Below are positions 1 to 9,900 of a stretch of DNA of 64,000 nt, one piece after another. Numbering within the stretch: position 1 is the stretch's first letter; the number at the start of each line of letters is the position of its first letter. The DNA comes from Treponema sp. GTDB taxonomy: Bacteria > Spirochaetota > Spirochaetia > Treponematales > Treponemataceae. Both the position numbers and the translations under genes were made by a program. The stretch lies in the NCBI GenBank assembly GCA_024402535.1, contig JAKSTN010000007.1, positions 18,159 through 82,158 on the forward strand, written 5' to 3'. The notes under the pieces are model-generated. The model ran no database searches. It had not been told where the DNA came from and saw nothing but the letters and a program-made list of their open reading frames with translations.

Positions 1-98
1 AAAAGACCTAAAATATAGTAATTCTTCATTAAAATAAATTTTTGCCACATTGAACCCATATTAAATGGTTCTTTAACTTTTAAATATTGACCTTTCAT
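1..98 (-). CDS. 5' end of a gene running off the left edge; unknown product
   Basis: An ATG at 98 opens a minus-strand frame that stays open to base 1 (about 32 codons, beginning MKGQYLKVKEPFN). An AAGGAT Shine-Dalgarno-like stretch lies about 8 bases upstream, and an extended -10 box (TG-n-TATAAT) lies at 195-200. The visible part ends in a hydrophobic, tyrosine-rich stretch that could be the start of a membrane segment. No family can be recognised from so little sequence. It reads in the same direction as the next three minus-strand genes but is separated from them by about 245 bases, so it probably has its own promoter. Confidence 0.5.
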   Translation of the reverse strand, partial: MKGQYLKVKEPFNMGSMWQKFILMKNYYILGL

Positions 99-343
99 TT
101 CTAAATCCTTTTTTTTCAAAGAACAAATAGGATACATATAAAAAATATCCCGCTAAATTTCTGTTGATCTGGATAATCAACTTTTTATATCAAAATTATA
201 CCATGACTATGTATAAATCCGTATCCGCAAAATCAACCAATAAACTTATTGGCAAAAACCAGGCCTTTTTATCGTAATTCTTGCTGAAAATGCAGTTTAT
301 TTTCTGGAAATTTCACAAATAAAAGCGGTATCCACGCAAATTG
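99..343. other. Intergenic region with a short remnant of the neighbouring gene
   Basis: There is no open gene of useful length here. A 17-bp stretch at 149-165 repeats exactly at 1169-1185, which is the 5' coding end of the 156-residue gene. A decayed copy of that gene start may therefore lie here, in the same orientation. The minus-strand extended -10 TG-n-TATAAT (195-200) would serve the gene running off the left edge. The rest is AT-rich with nothing further recognisable. Confidence 0.4.
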
Positions 344-739
344 TTATTTGTCGGGGGAAGAGTTCTCTAGATTTTCTAACGGATTTGAAATAAAACTTTC
401 ATCTATATTTACTAGAAGCATTAATTCTGGTTCATTAATTGCCCCTGTATATCCTGATTTGCCTATCAGGTTGCCTTCAAAAACTTGATTATTCTTAAAA
501 TAGAAAAATTTTTTCAGATGACAATATCTAACAGTCATTGATAAACATGGATATTGTATTTCAAGAAAATTTCCCTGCTCAACATCATAGCCATACGACA
601 AAATAGTTCCATCTTTTATCGCATATATATTAGTTCCTTCGTCAAGATAATAATGATATTGATTTTTATTTTTTGTTTCATTTGCAAAAATATTTGGTAA
701 AAAAAATATTATGAATACTAAAAGGAACGATTTTTTCAT
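344..739 (-). CDS. Exported LytM/M23-like protein lacking metal ligands
   Basis: 131 residues. An N-terminal signal peptide ends near NIFA (residues 1-19). The rest follows the pattern of the M23 (LytM) beta-sheet domain: G-T-N-I-Y-A-I-K-D-G at about 36-45, RYCHL at about 71-75, and GNLIGKSGYTG at about 89-99. Active M23 enzymes have H-x(3)-D early and H-x-H after the GxTG turn. Here the position after GYTG reads EPELML, so the HxH zinc ligands are absent. The protein is probably a non-catalytic peptidoglycan- or protein-binding member (inference). Its ATG overlaps the stop of the preceding gene (ATGA), so it is translationally coupled as the last gene of a three-gene minus-strand operon. Confidence 0.65.
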   Translation of the reverse strand: MKKSFLLVFIIFFLPNIFANETKNKNQYHYYLDEGTNIYAIKDGTILSYGYDVEQGNFLEIQYPCLSMTVRYCHLKKFFYFKNNQVFEGNLIGKSGYTGAINEPELMLLVNIDESFISNPLENLENSSPDK

Positions 740-1206
740 TTGAAATTTACCTCATAATTGAATGTATCTGTAATGTTATGTTTATTTATTGCGATTACAT
801 ATAAATCTATCGACAATGAAGCTGTATTTGCTCTAGGAGTAATAAATGTAATACTGTTACCTTCATTAGCATCAGCTTGGCTTGTTAGAAATATGGGGGA
901 ATCCTTTATCTTTATCAAAATAGATAATTCAGAAGCTAATGCAGCATCAGCAAACATTCCGTATTTTTCTGGATTATTTGAATCAACTCCATTCTCAACA
1001 ATCATCGAAATATCAAATTTTGTTTCTTCATTTCCATTATTTCTTATTGTATTATATTTTAAAATATTTAAGGAAAAAATTATGTCTGTATTTGCAACTG
1101 TATCTTCAATTTTGAGATAATTTCCTGTAGTTTCATAAACAATTCGTACATCAACAGGATTCCCTTCCCCCGCTAAATTTCTGTTTGGCGGAATAAAAAT
1201 TACCAT
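736..1206 (-). CDS. Hypothetical protein, 156 residues
   Basis: No family is recognised. The sequence is polar and rich in Asn, Ile and Thr with alternating hydrophobic positions, which suggests an all-beta domain (inference). There is no clear signal peptide; residues 1-6 (MVIFIP) are hydrophobic but too short. It overlaps the genes on both sides: its start overlaps the stop of the membrane protein at 1200-1206, and its stop overlaps the start of the M23-like gene at 736-739. It is therefore firmly in a translationally coupled operon. The plus-strand frame at 758-1120 is its antisense shadow. Confidence 0.6.
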   Translation of the reverse strand: MVIFIPPNRNLAGEGNPVDVRIVYETTGNYLKIEDTVANTDIIFSLNILKYNTIRNNGNEETKFDISMIVENGVDSNNPEKYGMFADAALASELSILIKIKDSPIFLTSQADANEGNSITFITPRANTASLSIDLYVIAINKHNITDTFNYEVNFK

Positions 1207-1616
1207 CGTTTTTCAAAGGCTATTCTTGTGTCAGAGCAAAATCCTATAATTGTCACAATACTCATAACGCATTTTTCAAATGTTGTTCCCAAAAACTGCT
1301 GGACTACTCCTACTAAAGTCAAAGGAAGTGTGACAATTAAAAAAGCAGAAAGTACTATTCCAAAAAATCGATTAAGTTTTACAGGTATGATTTGACTGGC
1401 AATCAGCGCGATTAAAATGTTTATAACTGTCATGATTATGGAACTGGTAGATAATTGGCGAGCAGCTTCAAGTGATTCTGTTCTGCCTCCATTTACCCAT
1501 AAATAAGGAATGATACTTGCGATTACTAATAAGTGCACCACAATATTTATTCCACCAACCGATGCACTGATCCATCCAGCTTTTTTTAAATTAAATTTTC
1601 TAATCCATGCTAACAT
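1200..1616 (-). CDS. Small integral membrane protein, unknown function
   Basis: 138 residues with about four hydrophobic segments (roughly 13-38, 58-78, 84-106 and 112-127) separated by short polar turns, and a basic N-terminus (WIRKFNLKK) likely to stay cytoplasmic. No enzyme or transporter motif is visible. It is the first gene of the three-gene operon with the 156-residue protein and the exported M23-like protein, so the three may form one small envelope module (inference). It is divergent from the GH31 gene. Confidence 0.6.
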   Translation of the reverse strand: MLAWIRKFNLKKAGWISASVGGINIVVHLLVIASIIPYLWVNGGRTESLEAARQLSTSSIIMTVINILIALIASQIIPVKLNRFFGIVLSAFLIVTLPLTLVGVVQQFLGTTFEKCVMSIVTIIGFCSDTRIAFEKRW

Positions 1617-1750
1617 CTTTAATTTCCTTTTTTAAATCTACTGAATAAAGTAAATGTGATTTGATCTCACAAAATATTGTTTTGCTATAAAACCTTTATC
1701 TTCATTTTATCACAAAAATCACACCTTTCCGTAAAAAAAACAAAAGTTAC

Positions 1751-1800
1751 AACCTTCCTTTTCTGTGTTACAGTTATAAATAGAAAAAGGAAGGTTTTTT
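1751..1800 (+). promoter_or_regulatory. GH31 promoter with a perfect 12-bp inverted repeat
   Basis: AACCTTCCTTTT at 1751-1762 is the exact complement of AAAAGGAAGGTT at 1785-1796, and a TATAAA -10 box (1775-1780) lies between the arms. Such symmetry around a -10 is typical of a repressor operator. The right arm also contains the AAGGAAGG Shine-Dalgarno. If transcription starts further upstream than this -10, the same repeat would fold in mRNA and hide the ribosome-binding site. Confidence 0.55.
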
Positions 1801-3978
1801 ATGTTTAAAAAAGACGGTAACAAACTTGTAATAAATCACTGTGGTCTTGAAACCTGGATTGAAGCCTGGGGAAAAGATTCTGTTCGTGTCCGCGTTATGA
1901 AAGAAGGTGATAGGCCTGTTCACGACTGGGCTCTGGATACAACTCCAGATGTAACAGATTCTTCTATATTAATTGAAGATGTAAAAGTTTCTGAACCCTG
2001 GCACGTTCACTATGAAAATCCGGAAAGTCATATCCAAACATTTCAGGAAGCCTCCCTTACAAACGGACGTATGCAGGTCCGGGTGAACTTTGAAGGATGG
2101 ATTTCATTCTGGGATTTGGGGGCCACTGCCCATGACGCCTCCACCGCCCATGACGCCCTGGCCGCCCATGACGCCGTTTCGCGTGGGGAGCAATGCAACG
2201 CCTCCACAGAACCAAAACTTCTTCTGGAAGAACAGTGGCGGAATCGCTGGCGCATCGACCGTTACTGCGCTCCTCTGAACACAATGGGGCGCGAAGTCTT
2301 CAAGAATAAAGATTCAGATGACAATTTGATTAATGCCCGCTTTGAAGCCTACGACAATGAAAAACTTTTCGGTATGGGACAGTATCAGGATTCTCACCTG
2401 GACAAAAAAGGCGGAGTGTGGGAACTGGCTCAGAGAAACAGTCAGGCTTCCGTTCCTTTTGTAATTTCCAACCGGGGCTACGGTTTCTTATGGAATAATC
2501 CTGCTATCGGAACTGCAGCATTTGGAACAAATGGAACTGTGTGGTCATGTCCTCAGGCAGACAAAATTGATTACTGGGTAACCTGCGGCACTCCCCTTGA
2601 ATGCGAAAAGAATTACGCATCGGTTACAGGCTTCACTCCAATGATGCCTGATTTTGCTATGGGCTTCTGGCAGTGCAAGCTGCGTTACAGAACTCAGGAA
2701 GAAGTTCTTGCTGTTGCCCGTGAATACAAAAAAAGAAATCTTCCATTAGATGTGATTGTTATCGATTTCTTCCACTGGACCTGTCAGGGCGACTTTAAGT
2801 TCGATCCAGAAGACTGGCCAGATCCGGAAGCAATGGTAAAAGAACTTTCCGCCATGAACGTAAAACTCATGGTTTCTGTATGGCCTACAATCGATGAACG
2901 TTCAGAAAACTATGACTACATGAAAGAACACGGACTTCTCATCAGTTTTACAGAAGGCAAAGGCTTCAATATGGACTGGATGGGAAACACTGTTTTCTTT
3001 GATACCACAAATCCTGAAACCCGCAAGTTTGTCTGGGAAAAATGTAAGGAAAACTACTTCAAGAAAGGAATCGAACTTTTCTGGCTTGATGAAGCGGAAC
3101 CTGAATACGGTAACTACGACTTTACAAAATTCGGCTACAAACTTGGTCCTGCCATGACCTGTTCGAATATTTATCCAAAGTATTATGCACAAGGCTGGTA
3201 TGACGGACTTAAGGAAAGCGGTGTGGAAAATCCTATCAGTCTTATCCGCTGCGCCTGGGCGGGAAGTCAGCGCTACGGAACTGTGTGCTGGTCCGGAGAC
3301 ATTCATTCAGATTTTAAATCCCTTAGAGATAACCTCCAGGCAGGGCTTTCTATGGCTACAGCCGGCATTCCATGGTGGACAACAGATATTGGCGGTTTCC
3401 TTGGAGGCGACATTCATAACGAAAGTTTCCGTGAACTTATTGTGCGCTGGTTTGCCTGGGGCGTTTTCTGTCCTGTAATGCGGCTTCACGGGGAACGTCC
3501 GCCATTCAAAACTCTGGAAAAACCATTTCACGAAATCCGAGGCCATCAGATCAAGCAGATGGAAAGCGGTCAGGACAATGAAATCTGGAGCTTTGGCGAC
3601 GAAGTTTACGAAATGCTGGCACCGCTTCTTCAGCTCCGTGCCCGGCTTAAACCATATATTACAGAAGTAATGAAATCTGCCCACGAGGAAGGGGCTCCTG
3701 TCATGAGACCTCTTTTCTTTGATTTCGCAGAAGACGAATGCGCCTGGATGGTGGAAGACGAGTACATGTTTGGACCAAAGCTTCTTGTTGCTCCTGTAAC
3801 TGAAGAAGGTGTGGACAGCCGTTCTGTTTATCTTCCTGAACTTCCAAAAGGTGAAAAGTGGATTGAAGCCGTGACAGGAAAGAAATATAAGGGTGGCCGC
3901 ATGGTAAAAGCTGCAGCTCCTCTTGGGGAAATTCCTGTATTTACCCGGGGAAAATTTGAAATCCCGCTTTTTAACTGA
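1801..3978 (+). CDS. GH31 family alpha-glycosidase (alpha-glucosidase/alpha-xylosidase type)
   Basis: 725 residues, no signal peptide, so a cytoplasmic enzyme hydrolysing alpha-linked glucosides or xylosides brought in by transport. GH31 landmarks are present: an N-terminal beta domain with GMGQYQD (about 191-197), the barrel with VIVIDFFHW (about 318-326), nucleophile Asp430 in WLDEAEPE, acid/base Asp500 in CWSGDIHSDF, and RLHGERPPF further on. Substrate cannot be fixed by eye; alpha-xylosidase and alpha-glucosidase are both possible. Oddity: residues about 108-130 contain three tandem copies of a six-residue AHDA-x-x unit encoded by an 18-bp GC-rich repeat, interrupting the N-terminal domain. 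The start is supported by AAGGAAGG eight bases upstream. Confidence 0.9.
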   Translation: MFKKDGNKLVINHCGLETWIEAWGKDSVRVRVMKEGDRPVHDWALDTTPDVTDSSILIEDVKVSEPWHVHYENPESHIQTFQEASLTNGRMQVRVNFEGWISFWDLGATAHDASTAHDALAAHDAVSRGEQCNASTEPKLLLEEQWRNRWRIDRYCAPLNTMGREVFKNKDSDDNLINARFEAYDNEKLFGMGQYQDSHLDKKGGVWELAQRNSQASVPFVISNRGYGFLWNNPAIGTAAFGTNGTVWSCPQADKIDYWVTCGTPLECEKNYASVTGFTPMMPDFAMGFWQCKLRYRTQEEVLAVAREYKKRNLPLDVIVIDFFHWTCQGDFKFDPEDWPDPEAMVKELSAMNVKLMVSVWPTIDERSENYDYMKEHGLLISFTEGKGFNMDWMGNTVFFDTTNPETRKFVWEKCKENYFKKGIELFWLDEAEPEYGNYDFTKFGYKLGPAMTCSNIYPKYYAQGWYDGLKESGVENPISLIRCAWAGSQRYGTVCWSGDIHSDFKSLRDNLQAGLSMATAGIPWWTTDIGGFLGGDIHNESFRELIVRWFAWGVFCPVMRLHGERPPFKTLEKPFHEIRGHQIKQMESGQDNEIWSFGDEVYEMLAPLLQLRARLKPYITEVMKSAHEEGAPVMRPLFFDFAEDECAWMVEDEYMFGPKLLVAPVTEEGVDSRSVYLPELPKGEKWIEAVTGKKYKGGRMVKAAAPLGEIPVFTRGKFEIPLFN
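2119..2188 (+). repeat. In-frame GC-rich 18-bp tandem repeat inside the GH31 gene
   Basis: GCCCATGACGCC occurs at 2128-2139, 2146-2157 and 2164-2175, a strict 18-bp period, encoding AHDA followed by two variable residues. The surrounding gene is about 45% GC, whereas this patch is strongly GC-rich. A related pattern (GAHDA, GAQDA) interrupts the GH27 gene near 61615-61690. Confidence 0.75.
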
Positions 3979-3990
3979 TAAACTGATTTT
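3956..3990 (+). promoter_or_regulatory. Promoter of the metallopeptidase gene, leaderless type
   Basis: TTGAAA (3956-3961), a 17-bp spacer, extended TG-n-TAAACT (3979-3984), then exactly six bases to the ATG at 3991. No Shine-Dalgarno is visible. Predicted transcription starts at or next to the A of the ATG. The -35 box lies inside the GH31 coding sequence. Confidence 0.6.
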
Positions 3991-6777
3991 ATGAATAAAA
4001 ATCAGATTTTTCAAAAGTTAGTTTTTGTTGTAGTTTTATTTTTTGTCTTTTTCCCACTCAACGCGGCTCAGGGCGTATTGTGGGGATCTGAAGATATTCG
4101 TGTTGTAAGAACCCAGTGGTTTGATATTATTTATCCGCCGGAATCTGAACAGAGTGCAGCAATCCTTTCGGAAAAAGCAGATGTTATTTATTACGAGATT
4201 GCAGGGCTTTATGGACATGAACCTCAGGTACGTATGCCTGTTGTTCTCACTCCAAACGTAGAAGAATGTAATGCGTATTTCACAAACGGGCCTTACAATC
4301 GAATTGTAATTTATGATACAGCAGTAATTGATGATCTTGCTGTTTTCTCGGAAGATCTTCTTTCTCTTTTCCGTCATGAACTGACACACGCTTATACGTA
4401 TAATCTGAAGAACGGTTTCTGGAAATTTATAGGAACTGTTTTTGGCGATCCTGTTGGTCCTTCAATTTTGACAGTTACAAGTGGTCTTGCAGAAGGTGCC
4501 ACAATGACAAGTGAAGCTTCTTCAGGAGAAGGGCGCCTGAACAGCGAATTTTCCATGCATATAGTAAAACAGGCAAAACTTGAAAAAGAGTTTCCTGCTT
4601 ATGATGATGTTCAGGGCGGAGCAACCGTTTTTCCGTATGGTAGCTTTTATTATTTCAACGGTGCTTTTAATCAGTGGCTTCAGAATAAATATGGATACGA
4701 AAAGTATTCGCGCTGGTGGTATTTTCTTGTAAACGGAGAAAATTTTGCTGGCGGTGCCTTTAAAAAAGCTTATGGCATTGAATTGAAAAAAGCCTGGAAA
4801 CAGTTCGAATATGATTGCTATGTTCCGCAGATTGAAGATAATCCGCTTAATACAGGCTTTGTAACTGATTTTTTTACCGGAACAGAAAAGTTTTCTTCAA
4901 AAAATCTTGCCGGCCCTTTATTTCAGAGTCTTTCTGTTTCTGACAACGGAACTTTGTGGGTGGAAAAACAGCAGAATGGCGTTTTTTACAATGGAAAGAA
5001 AATCTTTACTCGCCTGAATGTTGATACTGCAAAGCTTTCATCAGACGACCGCTTTATAGCTGTAACTTATTACAACACAAGATCTCCTACGGTTCAGAGA
5101 AGAGTAAAGCTTTATGACACCAAGACAAAGAAAACTATTGATGTTGAAGGTTCTGGTTACGCAGATGCCACAGTCATCTGTAAAAGTAACAGATACTATC
5201 TGGTATGCATGGGTTTTTCCAGCAGCCAAAAATGGATTGATGTAAAGGAAATAGAACTTACAGAAAACGGAAAGAAGGTAAATGTCCGAAACAAGCAGAA
5301 AATTGATATGCCGTTGAATACAACTCCTTCATATTTTGTAGATCTGGCTAATTCCAAAGGCGGAATGGCATATGTTAAAAAGGAAGGCTTGAATTATTCC
5401 ATAATCGTTACAGAAGTAGGGAAAAATGAGATACAGGAATATAAACTCCCTTACGAAAAAATGGTTATTCGTGATTTGAGTTATTCTGCCCAGAACAAAG
5501 AACTGCTGTTTTCATGGACAAAACCCGGATCTATGCCGCGTCTTGGAAAATTAAACCTTGAAACAGAAGAATTTAATCTTTATAAAGATGATTTGTCGGG
5601 AGGTATTTTCAATCCTGTACGGCAAAATGACGGAAAAATCCTTTATACAGGTCATTTTTACAGGTCTTACCGGCTTCTTGTTCTTGATGAATCAAAACTT
5701 ACAGCGGAATTAAATGCCTCTGCTGAGAAAAAGAATTATTATTATACTCTTCCCGATAAAAAAGTAGGAACAGTCAGAGCCCTGGGAAATTCAAAGCCTT
5801 ACAGTTCTTTTGATTATCTTCAGGGAATGCTTATTCCAATTTCAACCATTAATGTTGATCCGCTGGATCCTATTCTTGAGGCAGGCGAAAAATCTGTAAT
5901 GGCACCATGGGGGCTTACTTATCAGGGGTCTGATCCTTGGGGCGGCCTTTCATACAGCCTGACAACAGGATTTTCTTCTTCGACTGGGCTTGGTGGCGCA
6001 AGAATAGGCGTTTCAGGAGGAACAGACACTTCTTTGTTCAAATGGCAGGCTGGAGGACAGATTGATTTTGATTATCTGAACGGAACTTATAAGCAGATTT
6101 ATGCAGACTGTGCCGGTTCTGTTCTTGTTCCTTTCGGACAGTATTCCCGTGTGGGACTTTCAGAATCTGTTCTTGCAGGAGTTGTAAAACGCAGTGCTCT
6201 TACCTTGATGGAATCAAATACAGAATTGTTCTATTCATGCGGGCATTATTCGGGGCTTGGAATACTTGAATATTCAGGTTTTTCTGCAGGATGCCGGGTA
6301 AAACTTGGACATTATGTTTATAGTCTTCTGGAAACTGGTAGATATTATGGATTAGAAATCAGTCCTTATCTGAATATTTTCATTCCGAAATTGCTTCCGC
6401 TGAATTGTCGGGAAGGTTTTGTATATAATCTTCCGCTTCAGCTGAATTTCAGCCTTTTTGATTATAATGCTTTTGCTTCAGGTGCTGCTGATATTGTTCT
6501 TTTCCGCCAGGATGTTCAGAAAGCATTGCCTGTAGTCACTTTCCTGTTCCTTCAGAATTATTATGTTCGCACAGGATATATTACTTCGTTGTATCTGGAA
6601 GAAAGTGGAAATGTGCTTATGAGTGATTATCTGTATCTTTCTGGAAATATGTGCATATCATTGTCTTCAAGCTCAACGGCAGTAACTCTCTATACAGATG
6701 TTATGTTCAGTTACAGGGATTTACAGGCTGGAAAACAGTATATTTACATTCAACCGGGGATTAAAACACATTTTTAG
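3991..6777 (+). CDS. Exported HExxH metallopeptidase with beta-propeller-like and outer-membrane C-terminal regions
   Basis: 928 residues. A signal peptide (residues 1-25, ending NAAQ) is followed by a gluzincin-like domain with HELTH at 129-133 and a downstream SGLAEGA that could supply the third zinc ligand Glu (about residue 166). The middle (about 300-600) has repeated beta-strand segments of the TolB/WD type. The last about 270 residues alternate hydrophobic and polar positions and end in ...GIKTHF; the terminal Phe fits an outer-membrane barrel. It may be a surface or periplasmic peptidase tethered to the outer membrane (inference). It starts 12 bases after the GH31 stop but has its own promoter. 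The architecture is recognisable, the exact family is not. Confidence 0.75.
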   Translation: MNKNQIFQKLVFVVVLFFVFFPLNAAQGVLWGSEDIRVVRTQWFDIIYPPESEQSAAILSEKADVIYYEIAGLYGHEPQVRMPVVLTPNVEECNAYFTNGPYNRIVIYDTAVIDDLAVFSEDLLSLFRHELTHAYTYNLKNGFWKFIGTVFGDPVGPSILTVTSGLAEGATMTSEASSGEGRLNSEFSMHIVKQAKLEKEFPAYDDVQGGATVFPYGSFYYFNGAFNQWLQNKYGYEKYSRWWYFLVNGENFAGGAFKKAYGIELKKAWKQFEYDCYVPQIEDNPLNTGFVTDFFTGTEKFSSKNLAGPLFQSLSVSDNGTLWVEKQQNGVFYNGKKIFTRLNVDTAKLSSDDRFIAVTYYNTRSPTVQRRVKLYDTKTKKTIDVEGSGYADATVICKSNRYYLVCMGFSSSQKWIDVKEIELTENGKKVNVRNKQKIDMPLNTTPSYFVDLANSKGGMAYVKKEGLNYSIIVTEVGKNEIQEYKLPYEKMVIRDLSYSAQNKELLFSWTKPGSMPRLGKLNLETEEFNLYKDDLSGGIFNPVRQNDGKILYTGHFYRSYRLLVLDESKLTAELNASAEKKNYYYTLPDKKVGTVRALGNSKPYSSFDYLQGMLIPISTINVDPLDPILEAGEKSVMAPWGLTYQGSDPWGGLSYSLTTGFSSSTGLGGARIGVSGGTDTSLFKWQAGGQIDFDYLNGTYKQIYADCAGSVLVPFGQYSRVGLSESVLAGVVKRSALTLMESNTELFYSCGHYSGLGILEYSGFSAGCRVKLGHYVYSLLETGRYYGLEISPYLNIFIPKLLPLNCREGFVYNLPLQLNFSLFDYNAFASGAADIVLFRQDVQKALPVVTFLFLQNYYVRTGYITSLYLEESGNVLMSDYLYLSGNMCISLSSSSTAVTLYTDVMFSYRDLQAGKQYIYIQPGIKTHF

Positions 6778-6794
6778 ATATTTATAAACCTTTT

Positions 6795-6823
6795 TTTACA
6801 AATTTCTAATACTCTGTTATGAT
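6795..6823 (+). promoter_or_regulatory. Promoter of the Ig-like repeat operon
   Basis: TTTACA (6795-6800), a 17-bp spacer and TATGAT (6818-6823), giving a leader of about 85 bases. A GGGG ribosome-binding site lies about 6 bases before the ATG at 6916. Confidence 0.55.
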
Positions 6824-6915
6824 ATAAGGATAGATTTCTGCTTAAGATTTGACTTTTTATTGCCGATAATCAAAGAGGAAATTTCTATAGTAGTAGTTAA
6901 AAAAAAGGGGTTTAT

Positions 6916-9900
6916 ATGAATTTCAAAAGAACATTGTCAGTGTTTCTTCTGGCTGCGCTTCTGGTTCCTGCATCTTTCGCTCACGGAAAAAAGGATGTTG
7001 AAGAAAAAGAAGTTGAAAATTTGAACAGCTGGCAGGAAACTTTCAGCCTGGAAGGAAAGAAGAAAGGCAAGTACAACATTATGATTACCGCCAAAGACTT
7101 AGGTGGTAATACATATATTGAAGGTCCTCATAATATTTTTGTTGATCCTGATTCGGATCTCTGTATTCCAGGTATTACTAACCCTGTTGAAAATATGCGC
7201 GTTGTAGGAAACCTGAACATTGTTGGTACCTGTAAGGATGATGATGGTGTTCAGCGCGTTGAACTTATCCTCGACGGAGAAAAGACTGTAAAAGCCGAAG
7301 GTGGAGAATTCTGGTCTTATTATCTGGATACAACAGAACTTGAAGAAGGTGCTCATACCATTGAAGTAATGGGTTATGATATTAACGGCCTTGAAGGAAA
7401 GCATACCAAACTTACATGGCAGCTTGACCGCCGTCAGCCTGTAACTTCTGTTAAAGAAAAAGATATGATCACAGACCGTGCCATGGGTCAGCTTGTTTCA
7501 GGAAACGTAAAATTCTCTGGACTGGTAGAAGACGGTAATGGTATTAAATCTCTTGCGTATTCTCTTGATAACGGTGAACACTTCCGTGATATCAAAATCA
7601 AGAAAAATGATAAGCTTAAGAATGCAGAATTTGATATTTCTGTAAACACAAAAGATTTTAAAGATGGTCCTGCAGTTATCTGGTTCAAAGCAGTAGATAA
7701 TTCTGGATCAACAGGTATTTATTCATTCCTCTACTACATTGATAATACAAAACCTGATGTAAAAATCATTTCACCAGCAAAAGACCAGCAGGTAAACGGA
7801 AAGTTCTCAATTGCCGGTTTTGCTAAAGACGCCATTGGTATTACTTCTTTATCATGGGTTTATGGAAAGGATTCTGGTGAAATTGAACTGATTCCAGGTA
7901 ACCCTTACTGGAGTCTTGATTTTGACGCTACAGAAACAAAAGATAAATCAGTAAAATTCTCAATTACAGCAGTTGATGCCGCAGAAAACGTTGTTGAAGT
8001 TTCTCAGAACATTCTTCTGAATCCAGAAAGTGATAAGCCTGTAGTTACAATTGCTTCTCCAGTAGCTGGAGCACAGTATTCTGCCGGTGATGAACTTTAT
8101 GTTCGCGGTATTTGTCTTGATGACGATGCTGTTGCCGGAGTTAATATTTCCCTTGATGGTGGTGAACCTGTTTACCACGAAACAAAAGGTGTTTATTTCC
8201 TGAGCCTTGGAGATTCTGCTGAATACGGAACAAGTAAACATAAGGTAACAGTAACTGGTGTTGATACAAACGGCGTTGCAGGAAATCCTGTAACAGTTGA
8301 ATTCTTCACACTTGGTCTTGTGCCTCAGTATTCAGAACCTGCCATTTCGGTTGGAAAAGATACAGTTCCATTTGTAAACGGTATGGAAGTTCATCCTGAA
8401 AGCGGTTCAGCATTTACCGTAGATATTGCTTCAACAGCAGGTATTAAAAATGTCCGCACTGAATATTCAATCGGAAACAATGAACCTGTAGCAGTTGATG
8501 TTCCACTGAAAAATGCTGCCTCATATAAAGCTTCTATTCCTGTAACAAATGAAATGCCATTCGGTGTTGTAAAAGTAAAAGTTACAGCAACAGATATTTA
8601 TGACAGATCAAGTGATTACACTGGTCTCATTTATGTTACAAATACAACAGTCGTAAAAAAGGACACACCTGTAGTTGTATTTGATGATTCAAGAATTTCA
8701 GTTGAAGACGGAAAAAATCTGATTGTAAACAATTCTGAATTCCCAGCTTCTGGTTACCTCCTTGGAGATGTTGCAACAGATGTTGAAATCGTTCCTGAAA
8801 CTCCATTTGCAACTGCAGTTCTTAAAGGAAACCAGATTCAGCTGATTCCTGGAAATGCAATCGGAACTTCAGAAGAAGTTGTTGTTCGTGTTACAACAGC
8901 TAAAGGTGATAAGTTTGATTCAATCCCTCTGGTATTCTCAAATGACACAGCACTGCCACTTCTTTCAATTGACGGCTATTCTGATTCAAATGCAATCGAT
9001 ATCAACAACAGCAATATCTCAATTAAGGGAAAAGCAACCTGTGAAACAGGTATGAATAAAGTAAAATATCGCCTTATGTCTGCCACAGTTCTTATGGCAA
9101 AAGGTGTTATTTCAAAAGTAAATCCAGTTGATATTCCAGCTGATTTCAGTGATGCTTCATTTGATTCTGACGGAAATTTCTCTATTGATATTGCATCTGG
9201 AAACTTGGACGACGGTCTTTACCTTGTTGAAGTTACAGCAGTAAGTGCTGCAGGAAACACAACTGTAAAAACAGTATGTTTCAATAAGATTCCTGAAATT
9301 GAAGAAGATGAAAAAGGTAAGCTCCCTGTTCCTAAGGCTCCTGCAATCGTATGGTTTGACGGAAGCGATGTTTATGCTGCTGCCGTTTACCAGGGAACTC
9401 TTTCTGAAACATTCAAAGCATTCCCACGCTCAGAAATGGTTGAAGGAAACAACCCTCTCACATGGTCTACAACTGACGAAAATGAAAAGGTTGTTTCTGG
9501 AAAATATACTGCAGCTAAAGACCCAACTCTTTCTGCAAACTTTGCTCTTGTAAACGAAGAAACTTATATGAGCGGAATGCCTGTTACACTTGCTTTCGGA
9601 AATGACAAAACAGTTGTTCCTGGAACAGTAATTGCTTACATTGATACAGGCGCTGCAGTTTCTGCTGCAACATATGAAATCTACGGTGAAGAAATTTCAG
9701 GTGGAGATGTAAAACAGACAGGTTCAGCAAAACTCACAAAACCTCTTCCAGGTGAAACACGCTGGACTGCTGAAATCCCACTGAAGAATCTTCCTGCCCG
9801 TGTTACAAAAATCAAGCTTAATATTAAGGCTGGTTCTCTTACAAAGACAATTGAAGGTTCTGTAAAAATCGTTCGCCCAACAGAAGAAAAAGTAATTGAT

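Noticed and set aside
3307..4014. 235-codon minus-strand frame
   Set aside because: Antisense shadow of the GH31 gene, whose catalytic motifs are all in the plus frame.
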